A program made the position numbers and the translations under genes. DNA of 64,000 nt from assembly GCF_009812055.1 (NCBI RefSeq), contig NZ_WQNH01000017.1, forward strand, positions 20,775-84,774, read 5' to 3'. The first letter of the stretch is position 1; each line of letters opens with the position of its first letter. Positions 17,812-25,604 of the stretch are shown piece by piece. The stretch comes from Chelativorans xinjiangensis (lineage in GTDB: Bacteria > Pseudomonadota > Alphaproteobacteria > Rhizobiales > Rhizobiaceae). The notes under the pieces are model-generated. The model searched no databases. It was given only the letters and a program-made list of their open reading frames with translations, and had not been told where the DNA came from.

Positions 17812-19088
17812 GCCTCTTCGTCATCGCCACCTTCCTGATCCTTGCGTTCCTTGGCATGCCGTTGGCCTTTTCGCTCGGAGTCTCGGCACTGGCGGGGCTG
17901 TGGCTAGCTGATTTCGATCTTCTGGTGCTGCCGCCCCGGCTGATGAACGCAGTCAATTCCTTCCCACTCATGTCAATTCCGCTCTTCATGATCGCGGGCG
18001 AGTTGATGCTGAAGGGCGGGATCATGGATAGGCTCGTCGATTTCGCGAACGCCTTCATCGGACGGGTGCGGGGCGGGCTGGCGCAGGTCACCATCATCTC
18101 GGGAGCAGGCCTCGCCTCGGTGTCCGGCGCGGCGGTGGCGGATGCATCGGCGCTGTCCTCGACACTGGTGCCCTCGCTGAGGAAACAATACGGCCTCGGC
18201 TTTTCCACCGGGATCGTTGCGGCGGCGGCAAATCTTGGTCCGATCATCCCGCCCTCCGGTGCGATGATCGTCTATGCCTTCATGGCCGGATCGAGCGTTT
18301 CGGTCGGCGGCATGTTCATGTCGGGTGTGATACCGGGTCTGATCCTCTTCGCCACCTTCATGGTCCTGTGCTGGCTCATCGCATGGAAACGGGACTATCC
18401 GCTGGCGGGCAATCCCGTGACATTGTCCAACATCCTGCTCGAACTGCGCCGCAGCTTCATCATCTTTCTGATGCCTGTCATCGTCATTGGCGGTATCGTC
18501 GCAGGGGTCTTCACCCCCACCGAGGGCGCGGCGATCGGTGTCTGCTACGCGCTGTTCCTCGGGTTTTTCGTGACGCGCAAGCTCAGGCTCGCAGACTTGA
18601 CCGTGGTTCTCTTGAGTGCAGCAAAGACCTCTGCCCTCGTCGGCGCGATGATCGCTTTCGCCTCCACCGTGACGTTCCTGTTCACCATCGACCTCCTGCC
18701 GATGAAGCTCGCCGCACTGATGCAGGGGATCACCGACAGCCCGTTCTTGTTCCTCTGCCTCATCGCGCTGATGCTGCTGGTGGTCGGCATGTTCCTGGAA
18801 TCGAACGCCGCCTACATCATGCTCGTGCCGCTGTTTCACCCGATCGCGCTGCAGTACGGGATCGACCCGCTGCATTTTGGCTTCCTCTTCGTGCTGAACC
18901 TCGTGATCGGCATGCTGACGCCGCCGGTGGGTGTCGTGCTGTTCGTCGTGTGCGGCATTACGGGGGTCAGGATGGGCGAACTTGTCCGCGAAAGCTGGCC
19001 GTTTATCGCCGCCATGTATGCGGTGCTGCTGCTTTGCATGATCTTTCCGAGCGTCGTGACCTGGTTGCCGGAAAGGCTCGGCTACTGA
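17808..19088 (+). CDS. TRAP transporter large permease (DctM family)
   Basis: A 426-residue sodium-coupled permease with about 11-12 hydrophobic helices. The DctM signatures FPLMSIPLFMIAGELM, ASVSGAAVADASA and NLGPIIPPSGAMI are all present. The start at 17808 is chosen because it gives the standard ATGA overlap with the dctQ-like gene and the usual family length; a longer frame beginning at 17682 would lie inside that gene. Its TGA overlaps the ATG of the racemase gene by one base, showing that the racemase belongs to the same operon. Confidence 0.92.
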   Translation: MSLFVIATFLILAFLGMPLAFSLGVSALAGLWLADFDLLVLPPRLMNAVNSFPLMSIPLFMIAGELMLKGGIMDRLVDFANAFIGRVRGGLAQVTIISGAGLASVSGAAVADASALSSTLVPSLRKQYGLGFSTGIVAAAANLGPIIPPSGAMIVYAFMAGSSVSVGGMFMSGVIPGLILFATFMVLCWLIAWKRDYPLAGNPVTLSNILLELRRSFIIFLMPVIVIGGIVAGVFTPTEGAAIGVCYALFLGFFVTRKLRLADLTVVLLSAAKTSALVGAMIAFASTVTFLFTIDLLPMKLAALMQGITDSPFLFLCLIALMLLVVGMFLESNAAYIMLVPLFHPIALQYGIDPLHFGFLFVLNLVIGMLTPPVGVVLFVVCGITGVRMGELVRESWPFIAAMYAVLLLCMIFPSVVTWLPERLGY

Positions 19089-19846
19089 TGCGGCTATTGC
19101 TTTGCAACCCGAACACGACGCAGGCGCTGACCGACAGACTTGCCGCCTCGGCCAGACGCGTTCTGCCGCCAACGATGACACTGCTTCCTGTCACCGCGCG
19201 TGAGGGGTTCCCCTACATCTCGTCCCGCGCCGAAGCGCAGATCGCCGGCACGGCGATCCTGTCGATGCTTGCCGAGCGGGTCGGCAGCTTCGACGCCGCA
19301 GTGATCGGCGCCTTCGGCGATCCCGGTCTCAGCGCGGCGCGGGAACTGTTCGACCTGCCGGTCACTGGAATGTCCGAGTCCGCGATGCTGACCGCCCTCA
19401 CACTCGGGCAGCGCTTCGCCTTCGTCACGTTCTCGCCCCGGCTCTCTGCCTGGTATGAGGAGCAGGTCACACGGGTCGGTCTTGAACGCCGCTTCGCTGG
19501 AACCTTCACCCCCGATGCCGATTTCGGCTCCATTTCCGACGTGGCGGAGGAACTGCGGCACCCGCTCGTACACACATGCCGTCGCGCCGCCACCCACGCC
19601 GATGTTCTCATCCTTGCGGGCGCGCCGATCGCGGGCCTTGCCGGAGACATTGCAGACGAGGTCCCTGCCGTGCTGATAGATCCGGTTCAGACAGCAGTCC
19701 TGCAGGTCTTAGCCTTGCATCATCTCCGCCCGGACGGCGCGAATGCGGGCAGTTTCGCCCGCCCTCCGGCGAAGCAAAGCATAGGCATTTCTGAACCACT
19801 GTCCTCCTGGATCGCGCGGAAGCACCTCGGTAAAGGCGGGGAATAG
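19088..19846 (+). CDS. Asp/Glu/hydantoin racemase-family protein
   Basis: The 252-residue product begins RLLLCNPNTT, the typical first strand of hydantoin and allantoin racemases. The two-cysteine version of the active site seems altered: the first site reads GAFGDPGLSAARE, where many members have a Cys (GCxxDPG), and the second reads LAGAPIAG. The DPG motif and length fit the family. Loss of both usual cysteines casts doubt on classical racemase activity; an arylmalonate-decarboxylase-like or maleate-isomerase-like reaction is possible. The start overlaps the dctM stop by one base. It probably acts on the compound imported by the TRAP system. Confidence 0.75.
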   Translation: MRLLLCNPNTTQALTDRLAASARRVLPPTMTLLPVTAREGFPYISSRAEAQIAGTAILSMLAERVGSFDAAVIGAFGDPGLSAARELFDLPVTGMSESAMLTALTLGQRFAFVTFSPRLSAWYEEQVTRVGLERRFAGTFTPDADFGSISDVAEELRHPLVHTCRRAATHADVLILAGAPIAGLAGDIADEVPAVLIDPVQTAVLQVLALHHLRPDGANAGSFARPPAKQSIGISEPLSSWIARKHLGKGGE

Positions 19847-20038
19847 AGCCTCGCGCTTGGATCGCGCGCGTTACAACCGTTTCGGCGGCGGCCGCCCCGG
19901 GTGGGGGCTATGATGACCTTGCCGGCGGCGCATATGGGCGTGGCAGGGAAATCTCATCTCGGTGCATGCGTCGCGAGTGTCTCGGGAGACCGGTATCGCT
20001 TGGCAGGACGGCATATCAGGAACAGAATGTCGAAAAAA

Positions 20039-20067
20039 CCAGAACATTTTCGAAGATAATGTTCTGG
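20039..20067. promoter_or_regulatory. 10-bp inverted repeat upstream of the ArsR-type gene
   Basis: CCAGAACATT (20039-20048) and AATGTTCTGG (20058-20067) are perfect inverted repeats with a 9-base spacer. There is no T-run, so an operator is more likely than a terminator. It lies about 75 bases before the ArsR-type start. Confidence 0.4.
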
Positions 20068-20117
20068 AATCTAGAACGACTGTGAGGCCGAAGCGGGCCG
20101 GGTTGACTCTGCGGTAC

Positions 20118-20154
20118 GCGTAAGTCTATACTTACCGTTAGTGATGACTTACGC
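20118..20154. promoter_or_regulatory. Interleaved inverted repeats around the ArsR start, candidate autoregulatory operator
   Basis: GCGTAAGT (20118-20125) is matched by ACTTACGC (20147-20154), and a nearer ACTTAC (20130-20135) can pair with the same left arm. The distal arm runs into the beginning of the coding region. ArsR-family repressors bind such imperfect palindromes over their own promoters, so this is a good candidate site. Confidence 0.5.
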
Positions 20155-20944
20155 AATGAACAGCTGGGCGGCACTGGCTGACCCGACGCGGCGAACGATC
20201 TTCGAGCGGCTGATCGAGCACCCCAGCGCGGTCGGCGAGTTGGCCCGTGAGCTGCCTGTCAGCCGGCCGGCGGTCTCGCAGCATCTGAAGGTGCTGAAGG
20301 ACGCCGGTCTGGTCGTCGACAAACGAGCCGGCAAGCAGCGCATCTACCAGGTCGACCCCGATGGGCTGGCAGCACTTCGGGCCGAGCTGGACCGCTTCTG
20401 GACCAAGACTCTCGCGGCCTACAAGACGGTCGTCGAGCAACCGACGAAAGGAGATCCGATGAGTATCGAAGCAGCAGACACGTCCGTGCGAGCGTCGATC
20501 GTCGTCGAGGTGCCGATCTCGCGCGCATTCAAGGTGTTCATCGAAGACTTCGGCAGCTTCAAACCCGCCGAACACAACCTGCTCAAAGTCGAGATCGCTG
20601 AGACCGTGTTCGAGCCGAAGGTCGGCGGCTTTCTCTACGACCGCGGGGCTGACGGGAGCGTATGCCGCTGGGCGCGGGTACTGGCCTACGACCCGCCCAA
20701 CAGCGTGCTGCTGAGCTGGGACATCAGCCCGCAGTGGCAAATCGAGGACGACCCGCTCAAAACAAGCGAGTGGGAAGTACGGTTCATCGCCGAAACCCCG
20801 CAACGCACCTGGGTCGAGATCGAGCACCGCAACCTCGACCGCCACGGCGAGGGCTGGCAAGGCGTCCGCGAGGGCGTGGCAGGCGATCAGGGTTGGCCGC
20901 TCTACCTCAAGCAATACGCCGCCCGGATGGCCACGGAGCGCTAA
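20144..20944 (+). CDS. ArsR-type regulator fused to SRPBCC (AHSA1-like) domain
   Basis: The first 95 residues are an ArsR winged helix (WAALADPTRRTIFERL, then SRPAVSQHLKVLKDAGLV) with none of the metal-binding Cys pairs of ArsR proper. From about residue 110 an SRPBCC ligand-binding domain follows (VEVPISRAFKVFIEDFGSF, and a C-terminal GVAGDQGWPLYLKQYA). The two are in one frame, 266 residues. Remarkably, the joint contains a strong ribosome site AAAGGAG (20447-20453) and an ATG at 20459, as though the second domain can also be made alone or was once a separate gene. ArsR and AHSA1 genes are often neighbours or fused in proteobacteria. Starts at GTG 20141 or ATG 20156 are alternatives. The ligand is unknown. 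Confidence 0.85.
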   Translation: MTYAMNSWAALADPTRRTIFERLIEHPSAVGELARELPVSRPAVSQHLKVLKDAGLVVDKRAGKQRIYQVDPDGLAALRAELDRFWTKTLAAYKTVVEQPTKGDPMSIEAADTSVRASIVVEVPISRAFKVFIEDFGSFKPAEHNLLKVEIAETVFEPKVGGFLYDRGADGSVCRWARVLAYDPPNSVLLSWDISPQWQIEDDPLKTSEWEVRFIAETPQRTWVEIEHRNLDRHGEGWQGVREGVAGDQGWPLYLKQYAARMATER

Positions 20945-21194
20945 GGTCCGCGATCACCACTCGATCGTTTCATCTGCGGCCGGGGCGTTCGCGCCATCGA
21001 CGGTACCATCCGTCGAGCACTGCCCCGCCCGGCGCTCTCCAGTCCCACGAGCTTGAGCAGCTTCGTGGACCTGCTTCGACAAGCTGGCAGGGCCAGGGCC
21101 GCGCATGTAGTGACGCTCGGGCCTGTATCTCCCGGGACGCTTAAAGAGGTCGCGCATGCGATGGAGCAGGCGCGAGCCAAGCGATTTCCTGGTG

Positions 21195-22220
21195 CTACTG
21201 ATTGGGAAGGAAGCCATCGGCTTTCTCCACTACCTGGCAATTCGGAGCAAAAGCGGTGGCTGGTGTACCCGCGAGGGAAACCTCAAGCCGGTATTCGCGT
21301 CGTTCCCCGGGCGCGAGCGCTTCCGGCGGACCATCTCCTTTTTCCGGAAACGGACTGCTGCACGGCTCGATGGACAGGACCCCGGCGTGCTTGCGCAGGT
21401 CGTGCCAGACTTGCAGGTGGCCGAGCGTGCGTGTGTCGAAGGCGAAAGTGACGGCGAGGCCGGCCGCACCCGCGTTCGACGGGGACTTGACGACGCAACG
21501 CGCCTCGCCCTCCCCGCCGGTCGGCCAGGTTCTCGCTGGCATCAGACCGCCGTCGGGAAGCTCCGTCGGCCCCAATAGGCGGTCGCCGTTCAGTTCAATG
21601 GTGCTTCCTGAGGCAATCGCAGGGAAGCCGAGATTGAAGTGGTAGAGAATGGCTTGCGGCACTTGCTCCGCGCCCAGGTTCTCCACGGTATCCAGAATTC
21701 GCATGGACGCGCCGCCGATCGGGGCCTCGATGCGGCGCTTGAGCCGCAGGGTCTCGCCTCCATAGCGGCTCTGCACCACTTCACCTTCACAGAAAAGCGT
21801 CGGCTCCGCGCGCTCCCATTCTTCGCCGTAGCCGGTCAGCCTGGCGGGCGTGAAGGGCAGCCGGCCGTGCAGCGGCTCCCCGTTCATCGGCTGGCGGATA
21901 TGATTGAGGCCGCATGTAATCAGGAAACCGCCAAAGCCCCGGTTGAAGCCGCGGCCTCCGTCGTCCTCCGGATTGATGAGGGCGGGTGCGCGGAACCCTG
22001 CGGCCGTCTGCCAGGCAAGTTGAACGCCCTGCCACGATAGCGTGCCGATATCCATCGACCGGTCGGTCAGGACCCAGAAGTCGAGCCCGCCGCCGGTGGA
22101 AAAGGAAAGGGCCCGCACGCCGCGCTCCGCGCCGTCGTCGAGCACGATCCGTCGCACGCTTGCGACCTGCCGCAGGTCGCCGACGCGCATTCTCAGTGAA
22201 TCGAGCAGCTGCGAGCTCAC
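21195..22220 (-). CDS. DUF4432 aldose-1-epimerase-like protein
   Basis: A 341-residue protein of the galactose-mutarotase fold. Recognisable parts are LDFWVLTDRSMDIGTLSWQG near residue 46 and the segment FGGFLITCGLNHI, then EPLHGRLPFTPA, where His and Arg residues line the sugar pocket in mutarotases. The GTG start gives a GTGA overlap with the sulfatase stop, so the genes are translationally coupled. With an ABC sugar importer and a sulfatase in the same operon, it probably handles the anomer or epimer of a desulfated sugar. The exact reaction of DUF4432 proteins is poorly known. Confidence 0.75.
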   Translation of the reverse strand: MSSQLLDSLRMRVGDLRQVASVRRIVLDDGAERGVRALSFSTGGGLDFWVLTDRSMDIGTLSWQGVQLAWQTAAGFRAPALINPEDDGGRGFNRGFGGFLITCGLNHIRQPMNGEPLHGRLPFTPARLTGYGEEWERAEPTLFCEGEVVQSRYGGETLRLKRRIEAPIGGASMRILDTVENLGAEQVPQAILYHFNLGFPAIASGSTIELNGDRLLGPTELPDGGLMPARTWPTGGEGEARCVVKSPSNAGAAGLAVTFAFDTRTLGHLQVWHDLRKHAGVLSIEPCSSPFPEKGDGPPEALAPGERREYRLEVSLAGTPATAFAPNCQVVEKADGFLPNQ

Positions 22221-23761
22221 TCGGTGACCGCCAGGCGGGCTTGGTCGCTGCGAGGCAGATCCAGGCGCGCAAAGGCTTCCGACGGTGCGTCGTTGGCACG
22301 CATGAGGTCGACCATAAGCGCGACCAGTCTGTCCTCCTGCTCCTTGTCGTTCAGCGGCTGCTGCTGGCCCGGGTCCGTCTGCAAGTCGTAGAGCCGCGTG
22401 CCGGATTCCAGGAGCGCACCGGGACCGTAGTTGTTGTACATGGGTGAGCGCTCGACCACCGGCACCTTGAGGAGCCGCGCGCCCTTTGTGAAGGAGAACG
22501 GATCGGCAATGCCGGCGTCGGCCAGTTCCTCCGGCGTGAAGGGGGCGAAGATGTGCGTCGGCATCAGCGTGTACTGATATATCTCCTGCTGCGCCAGATC
22601 TTCAGGAAAGCGGTGATAGGTATAGTGGCCGTCGGCGATGTTCACCGCCCCGCCGAAATAACCGAACAGCGCGCCTTCCCGCCGCCGCTCGCCTGCCATC
22701 ATGGACGTGAGCGGATAGCCTTCCATTTCCTCGGCCGCCTCGACGCCGAAAAAGTCGAGGAAGGTGGGCGCAAGGTCGATCGATTGCGTCAAGGAGAAGG
22801 AGCGCGATCCCGCGCGATCCGGCTGGCGCGGATCATGGATGAAGAGCGGGATGCGCGCGACCTCCTCGTAGAGGTTCATGCGGTTCTTGGCCCAGAAGTC
22901 GTGCTCGCCGAGTAGGAAGCCGTGGTCCGTGGTCACCACCAAGGTGGTGTCTTTCCACATGTCGTACCGGTCAAAATAGTCGAGAAGCTCTCCCAGCAGG
23001 TGATCGCACATGGCAACCACCGCGTAGTAGTTGGCGCGCAGCTCCTCGCATTCCTCGGGCAGTTCATCGACGCGGCCGTAGCGCGGCCAATCGCGGATCG
23101 GCCCTTCCCAGCCGGTGTCGAACGGCTCCTTGAAGCGGCTCGGCGCGTGGAACGGCTCGTGCGGGTCGAAGGTCTCGATCTGCAGGAGCCAGTTGTCGGC
23201 GTCGCGGTTTACGTCGAGGAAGTCGAAGCCGTGCGCAAAGCACTGGACGGAAGGGAAATCCTTCTCCTCGCGGATGAATTCCCGGTTGACGACATTCTGC
23301 GAGAAATACTGCCGCCGCTCGGTCGTGAACTGGCGCGCATGATACATTTCGCGCAGCCGCTCCCAGTGCGGCTGGACCATCGCCTTCCAGCGGTCGCCCT
23401 CCTGTCCGCGCACGAACTCGTAGGAATCGTAGCGGTTGTGGTAGGTCGCGCCGCCATCCTCCCAATAGTGGAAATGGTCGGTGACCAAATGGCTGTAGAC
23501 CCCCGCCCTCTTGTGCAGCAGCTCGGGAAAGGCATTGTCGAAGGGCTCCAGGGGCCCCCAGCTCCTGTGCAGGAAGGTGAGCCGGCCCGTCAGCATGTCG
23601 CGCCGCGCCGGCATGCAGGGCAGGCTACCGACATAATGTTTGTCGAAAGTGACGGCGCGCCGGGCGAGGCGGTCGAAATTCGGCGTCGGGACGCGCTTTC
23701 CCCCATAGGGCGAAAGCATGTGCCGGTTAAGCGAGTCGAAGAGGACGAAGACGACCTTCAT
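22217..23761 (-). CDS. Sulfatase (type I, formylglycine), cytosolic
   Basis: The 514-residue product starts MKVVFVLFDSLNRHMLSPYG, where Asp9 is the first metal ligand of the alkaline-phosphatase fold. The core motif CMPAR (Cys49 to Arg53) fits CxPxR, in which Cys is converted to formylglycine. The later TTDHGFLLGEHDFWAKN supplies the second metal site and a catalytic His. There is no signal peptide, so the enzyme acts inside the cell on an imported sulfate ester. It lies 48 bases after the second permease gene of a sugar-type ABC importer and overlaps the epimerase-like gene. The substrate is unknown; choline sulfatase is less likely because no betaine genes are near. Confidence 0.88.
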   Translation of the reverse strand: MKVVFVLFDSLNRHMLSPYGGKRVPTPNFDRLARRAVTFDKHYVGSLPCMPARRDMLTGRLTFLHRSWGPLEPFDNAFPELLHKRAGVYSHLVTDHFHYWEDGGATYHNRYDSYEFVRGQEGDRWKAMVQPHWERLREMYHARQFTTERRQYFSQNVVNREFIREEKDFPSVQCFAHGFDFLDVNRDADNWLLQIETFDPHEPFHAPSRFKEPFDTGWEGPIRDWPRYGRVDELPEECEELRANYYAVVAMCDHLLGELLDYFDRYDMWKDTTLVVTTDHGFLLGEHDFWAKNRMNLYEEVARIPLFIHDPRQPDRAGSRSFSLTQSIDLAPTFLDFFGVEAAEEMEGYPLTSMMAGERRREGALFGYFGGAVNIADGHYTYHRFPEDLAQQEIYQYTLMPTHIFAPFTPEELADAGIADPFSFTKGARLLKVPVVERSPMYNNYGPGALLESGTRLYDLQTDPGQQQPLNDKEQEDRLVALMVDLMRANDAPSEAFARLDLPRSDQARLAVTE

Positions 23762-23809
23762 TTCACTGTTATCCCCGAGATTTTCCGAACGTTCGAATAT
23801 GGGCGCCCG

Positions 23810-24649
23810 TCATTTCACCGCCCCTTGGGTCAGCCCCTTGACGATATAGCGCTGTGCGACGAGAAGCAGCAGCAGCGCTGGAAGGATCGACAGCGCTGCG
23901 CTCGCCGCCATTTGCGTGTATTGGATCTCGAAATCCTGGGCAAATTTGGCGATGGCCACCGGGACCGTTGCCGTTTGCTTCATGCTCAGGGTCAGGGCCA
24001 CGGCAAACTCGTTCCAGGAGAAGACGAAGGTGAGCACCGCTGTCGCCGCCAGGCCGGGCGCGATGATGGGCAGCACCACATGCCGCAGCAGGATGGGCGT
24101 CGTGGCGCCGTCCATCCTGGCGGCTTCCTCCAGCTCCCGCGGCACATCCCGCACGAAGACGCTCATCAGCCACAGCGCCATCGGCAGGTTCAGTGTGGTG
24201 TGCGCCAGGATGAGGCCGATGAAGGTGTTGTCTAGCCCGACCGGCCGCGCCATCGCGTACCAGGCGCTGGCGAGCGCTACCGGCGGGATCATGTGGAAGA
24301 TCAGTGTCCAGGCGAGGAATACATGCACGATCCAGCCCGGCCAGCGCATGCGGTGGAGCGACCATGCCGCCAGCGTGGCGACCGCCAGGCAGAGCGCGGT
24401 GCTGGCGATGCCGACGATCAGCGAGTTGCGGTAGTTGAGCAGGAAATCCGATGTCTTCGAGAACAGGACCTCGGCGAAATTGAACCAGACGGGACTGAAG
24501 AAGAACTCGCCCATGAGCAGCGAGATCTGCGTGCGGAAACCGGCGGCGACCGTCCAGGCGACCGGCGCGATGACGATGGCCGCCGCGGCAACGAGGACGA
24601 GGTGGGTAAGCGCGATGCGCCCTTGGCGAGAGACGGGGCCGTTCATCAT
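23810..24649 (-). CDS. ABC sugar importer permease (MalG family)
   Basis: A 279-residue inner-membrane permease with six helices and the EAA loop EEAARMDGATTPILLRHVVL near residues 186-205, the docking site for the ATPase. The start at 24649 makes an ATGA overlap with the upstream permease; the next codon is also ATG and is better spaced from GGGAGG, so the true start may be 24646. A longer open frame to 25501 runs over the other permease gene in a different frame and is not used. It pairs with the MalF-type permease and family 1 binding protein. Confidence 0.9.
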   Translation of the reverse strand: MMNGPVSRQGRIALTHLVLVAAAAIVIAPVAWTVAAGFRTQISLLMGEFFFSPVWFNFAEVLFSKTSDFLLNYRNSLIVGIASTALCLAVATLAAWSLHRMRWPGWIVHVFLAWTLIFHMIPPVALASAWYAMARPVGLDNTFIGLILAHTTLNLPMALWLMSVFVRDVPRELEEAARMDGATTPILLRHVVLPIIAPGLAATAVLTFVFSWNEFAVALTLSMKQTATVPVAIAKFAQDFEIQYTQMAASAALSILPALLLLLVAQRYIVKGLTQGAVK

Positions 24650-25584
24650 GTCCTCCCGAGGCCGCGGCGGGCCGAAAGGGCGATGACGAGCAGAAGCGAA
24701 ACGAGGAAGATGACGGCAACGGACATGGCGGAGCCGTAGCCGATGCGGTCTTCGGTGAAGAAGCGCTGGTAAAGCGTGAAGCTGACCACCTCCGTCGCCG
24801 TCCCTGGACCGCCACTCGTCAGGAGGTAGACCTCGTCGAACACCTTGAAGGCCAGCACGAGGCGGAAGGCGAACGTTACGACTATGGTGGGTATCATCAG
24901 CGGCAGCGTGATGTAGCGAAACTCCTGCCAGGGCTTCGCGCCATCCACTTTCGCAGCCTCGAAGATGTCCTGCGGCAGCGATTCGATGCCGGCGAGAAAG
25001 AGCAGAAAACAGAATGGCGTCCAGTGCCAGATGTCGACGACGATCACCGACAGGAGGGCCGTCTCGGCGGAGCCCAGCCAGTCGTGCTGCATGACGCCTA
25101 GGAGCGCGAGCCCCTGGTTGATGAGCCCGAAATCGTAGTTGAGCATCAGCTTCCAGATGGCGCCAATGACGATGCCGGGAATGAGGATCGGCAGGATGAA
25201 GATCGCGCGGTAGAGGACGCGGCCGCGCGTCACCTTGCTGCACAAAAGCGCAAGCCCGAGCCCCAGCACCATCTGGCCAGCAACGGCGCAGAAGGCGAAG
25301 ATGAAGGTGTTGACGAGCCCTGCCCTGAACAGCGCGTCGGAGCCGAGCGCACGATAATGCGACAGGCCCACGAAGCTGCGGGTGGAGTCGCCGCCAGCCC
25401 AGGTGATGTCCTGGAAGCTGCTTACGAACAGGTTGGCCAGGGGAAGCACGCTGAGCAACAGCATCAGCGCCAATGCCGGTGAGATCGTCAGCCAGCGCCA
25501 CAACCGGTCATCGCCGAACGCGGCGCCAGCCTTGCGCCCGCCTGTCCGGTCTCCCACCAGTGTGGCGACCGAGGCCGTGCTCAT
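24646..25584 (-). CDS. ABC sugar importer permease (MalF family)
   Basis: A 312-residue permease with six predicted helices; the first is around ISPALALMLLLSVLPLANLF. The EAA-type loop reads DIFEAAKVDGAKPWQEF. A ribosome site GGGGGAG lies 5 bases before the ATG. It is encoded 20 bases after the binding-protein gene and overlaps the second permease. No ATPase gene accompanies the set; such importers commonly borrow a shared MsmK/MsiK/UgpC-type ATPase encoded elsewhere. Confidence 0.9.
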   Translation of the reverse strand: MSTASVATLVGDRTGGRKAGAAFGDDRLWRWLTISPALALMLLLSVLPLANLFVSSFQDITWAGGDSTRSFVGLSHYRALGSDALFRAGLVNTFIFAFCAVAGQMVLGLGLALLCSKVTRGRVLYRAIFILPILIPGIVIGAIWKLMLNYDFGLINQGLALLGVMQHDWLGSAETALLSVIVVDIWHWTPFCFLLFLAGIESLPQDIFEAAKVDGAKPWQEFRYITLPLMIPTIVVTFAFRLVLAFKVFDEVYLLTSGGPGTATEVVSFTLYQRFFTEDRIGYGSAMSVAVIFLVSLLLVIALSARRGLGRT

Positions 25585-25604
25585 CGTGACTCCCCCTTTC
25601 CGCC

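Noticed and set aside
17973..19181. 402-codon minus-strand open frame
   Set aside because: Antisense to the DctM gene; rich in His, Arg and Glu as expected of a shadow of a membrane protein gene.
20039..20067. LexA/SOS box
   Set aside because: It lacks the GTTC-N7-GTTC or GAAC-N7-GAAC spacing of alphaproteobacterial LexA sites.
20945..21194. Possible small gene on the minus strand (87 codons)
   Set aside because: No ribosome site or recognisable family; it overlaps the end of the DUF4432 gene.
22217..23761. Choline sulfatase (betC)
   Set aside because: No betaine synthesis or choline transport genes are near, and the importer is of the sugar type.
22922..24235. 437-codon plus-strand open frame
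   Set aside because: Antisense to the sulfatase and permease genes, which carry clear motifs.
23810..25501. 563-codon minus-strand frame suggesting a fused permease
   Set aside because: The upstream half is the MalF-type gene read in a wrong frame; the real second permease starts near 24649 with an ATGA overlap.
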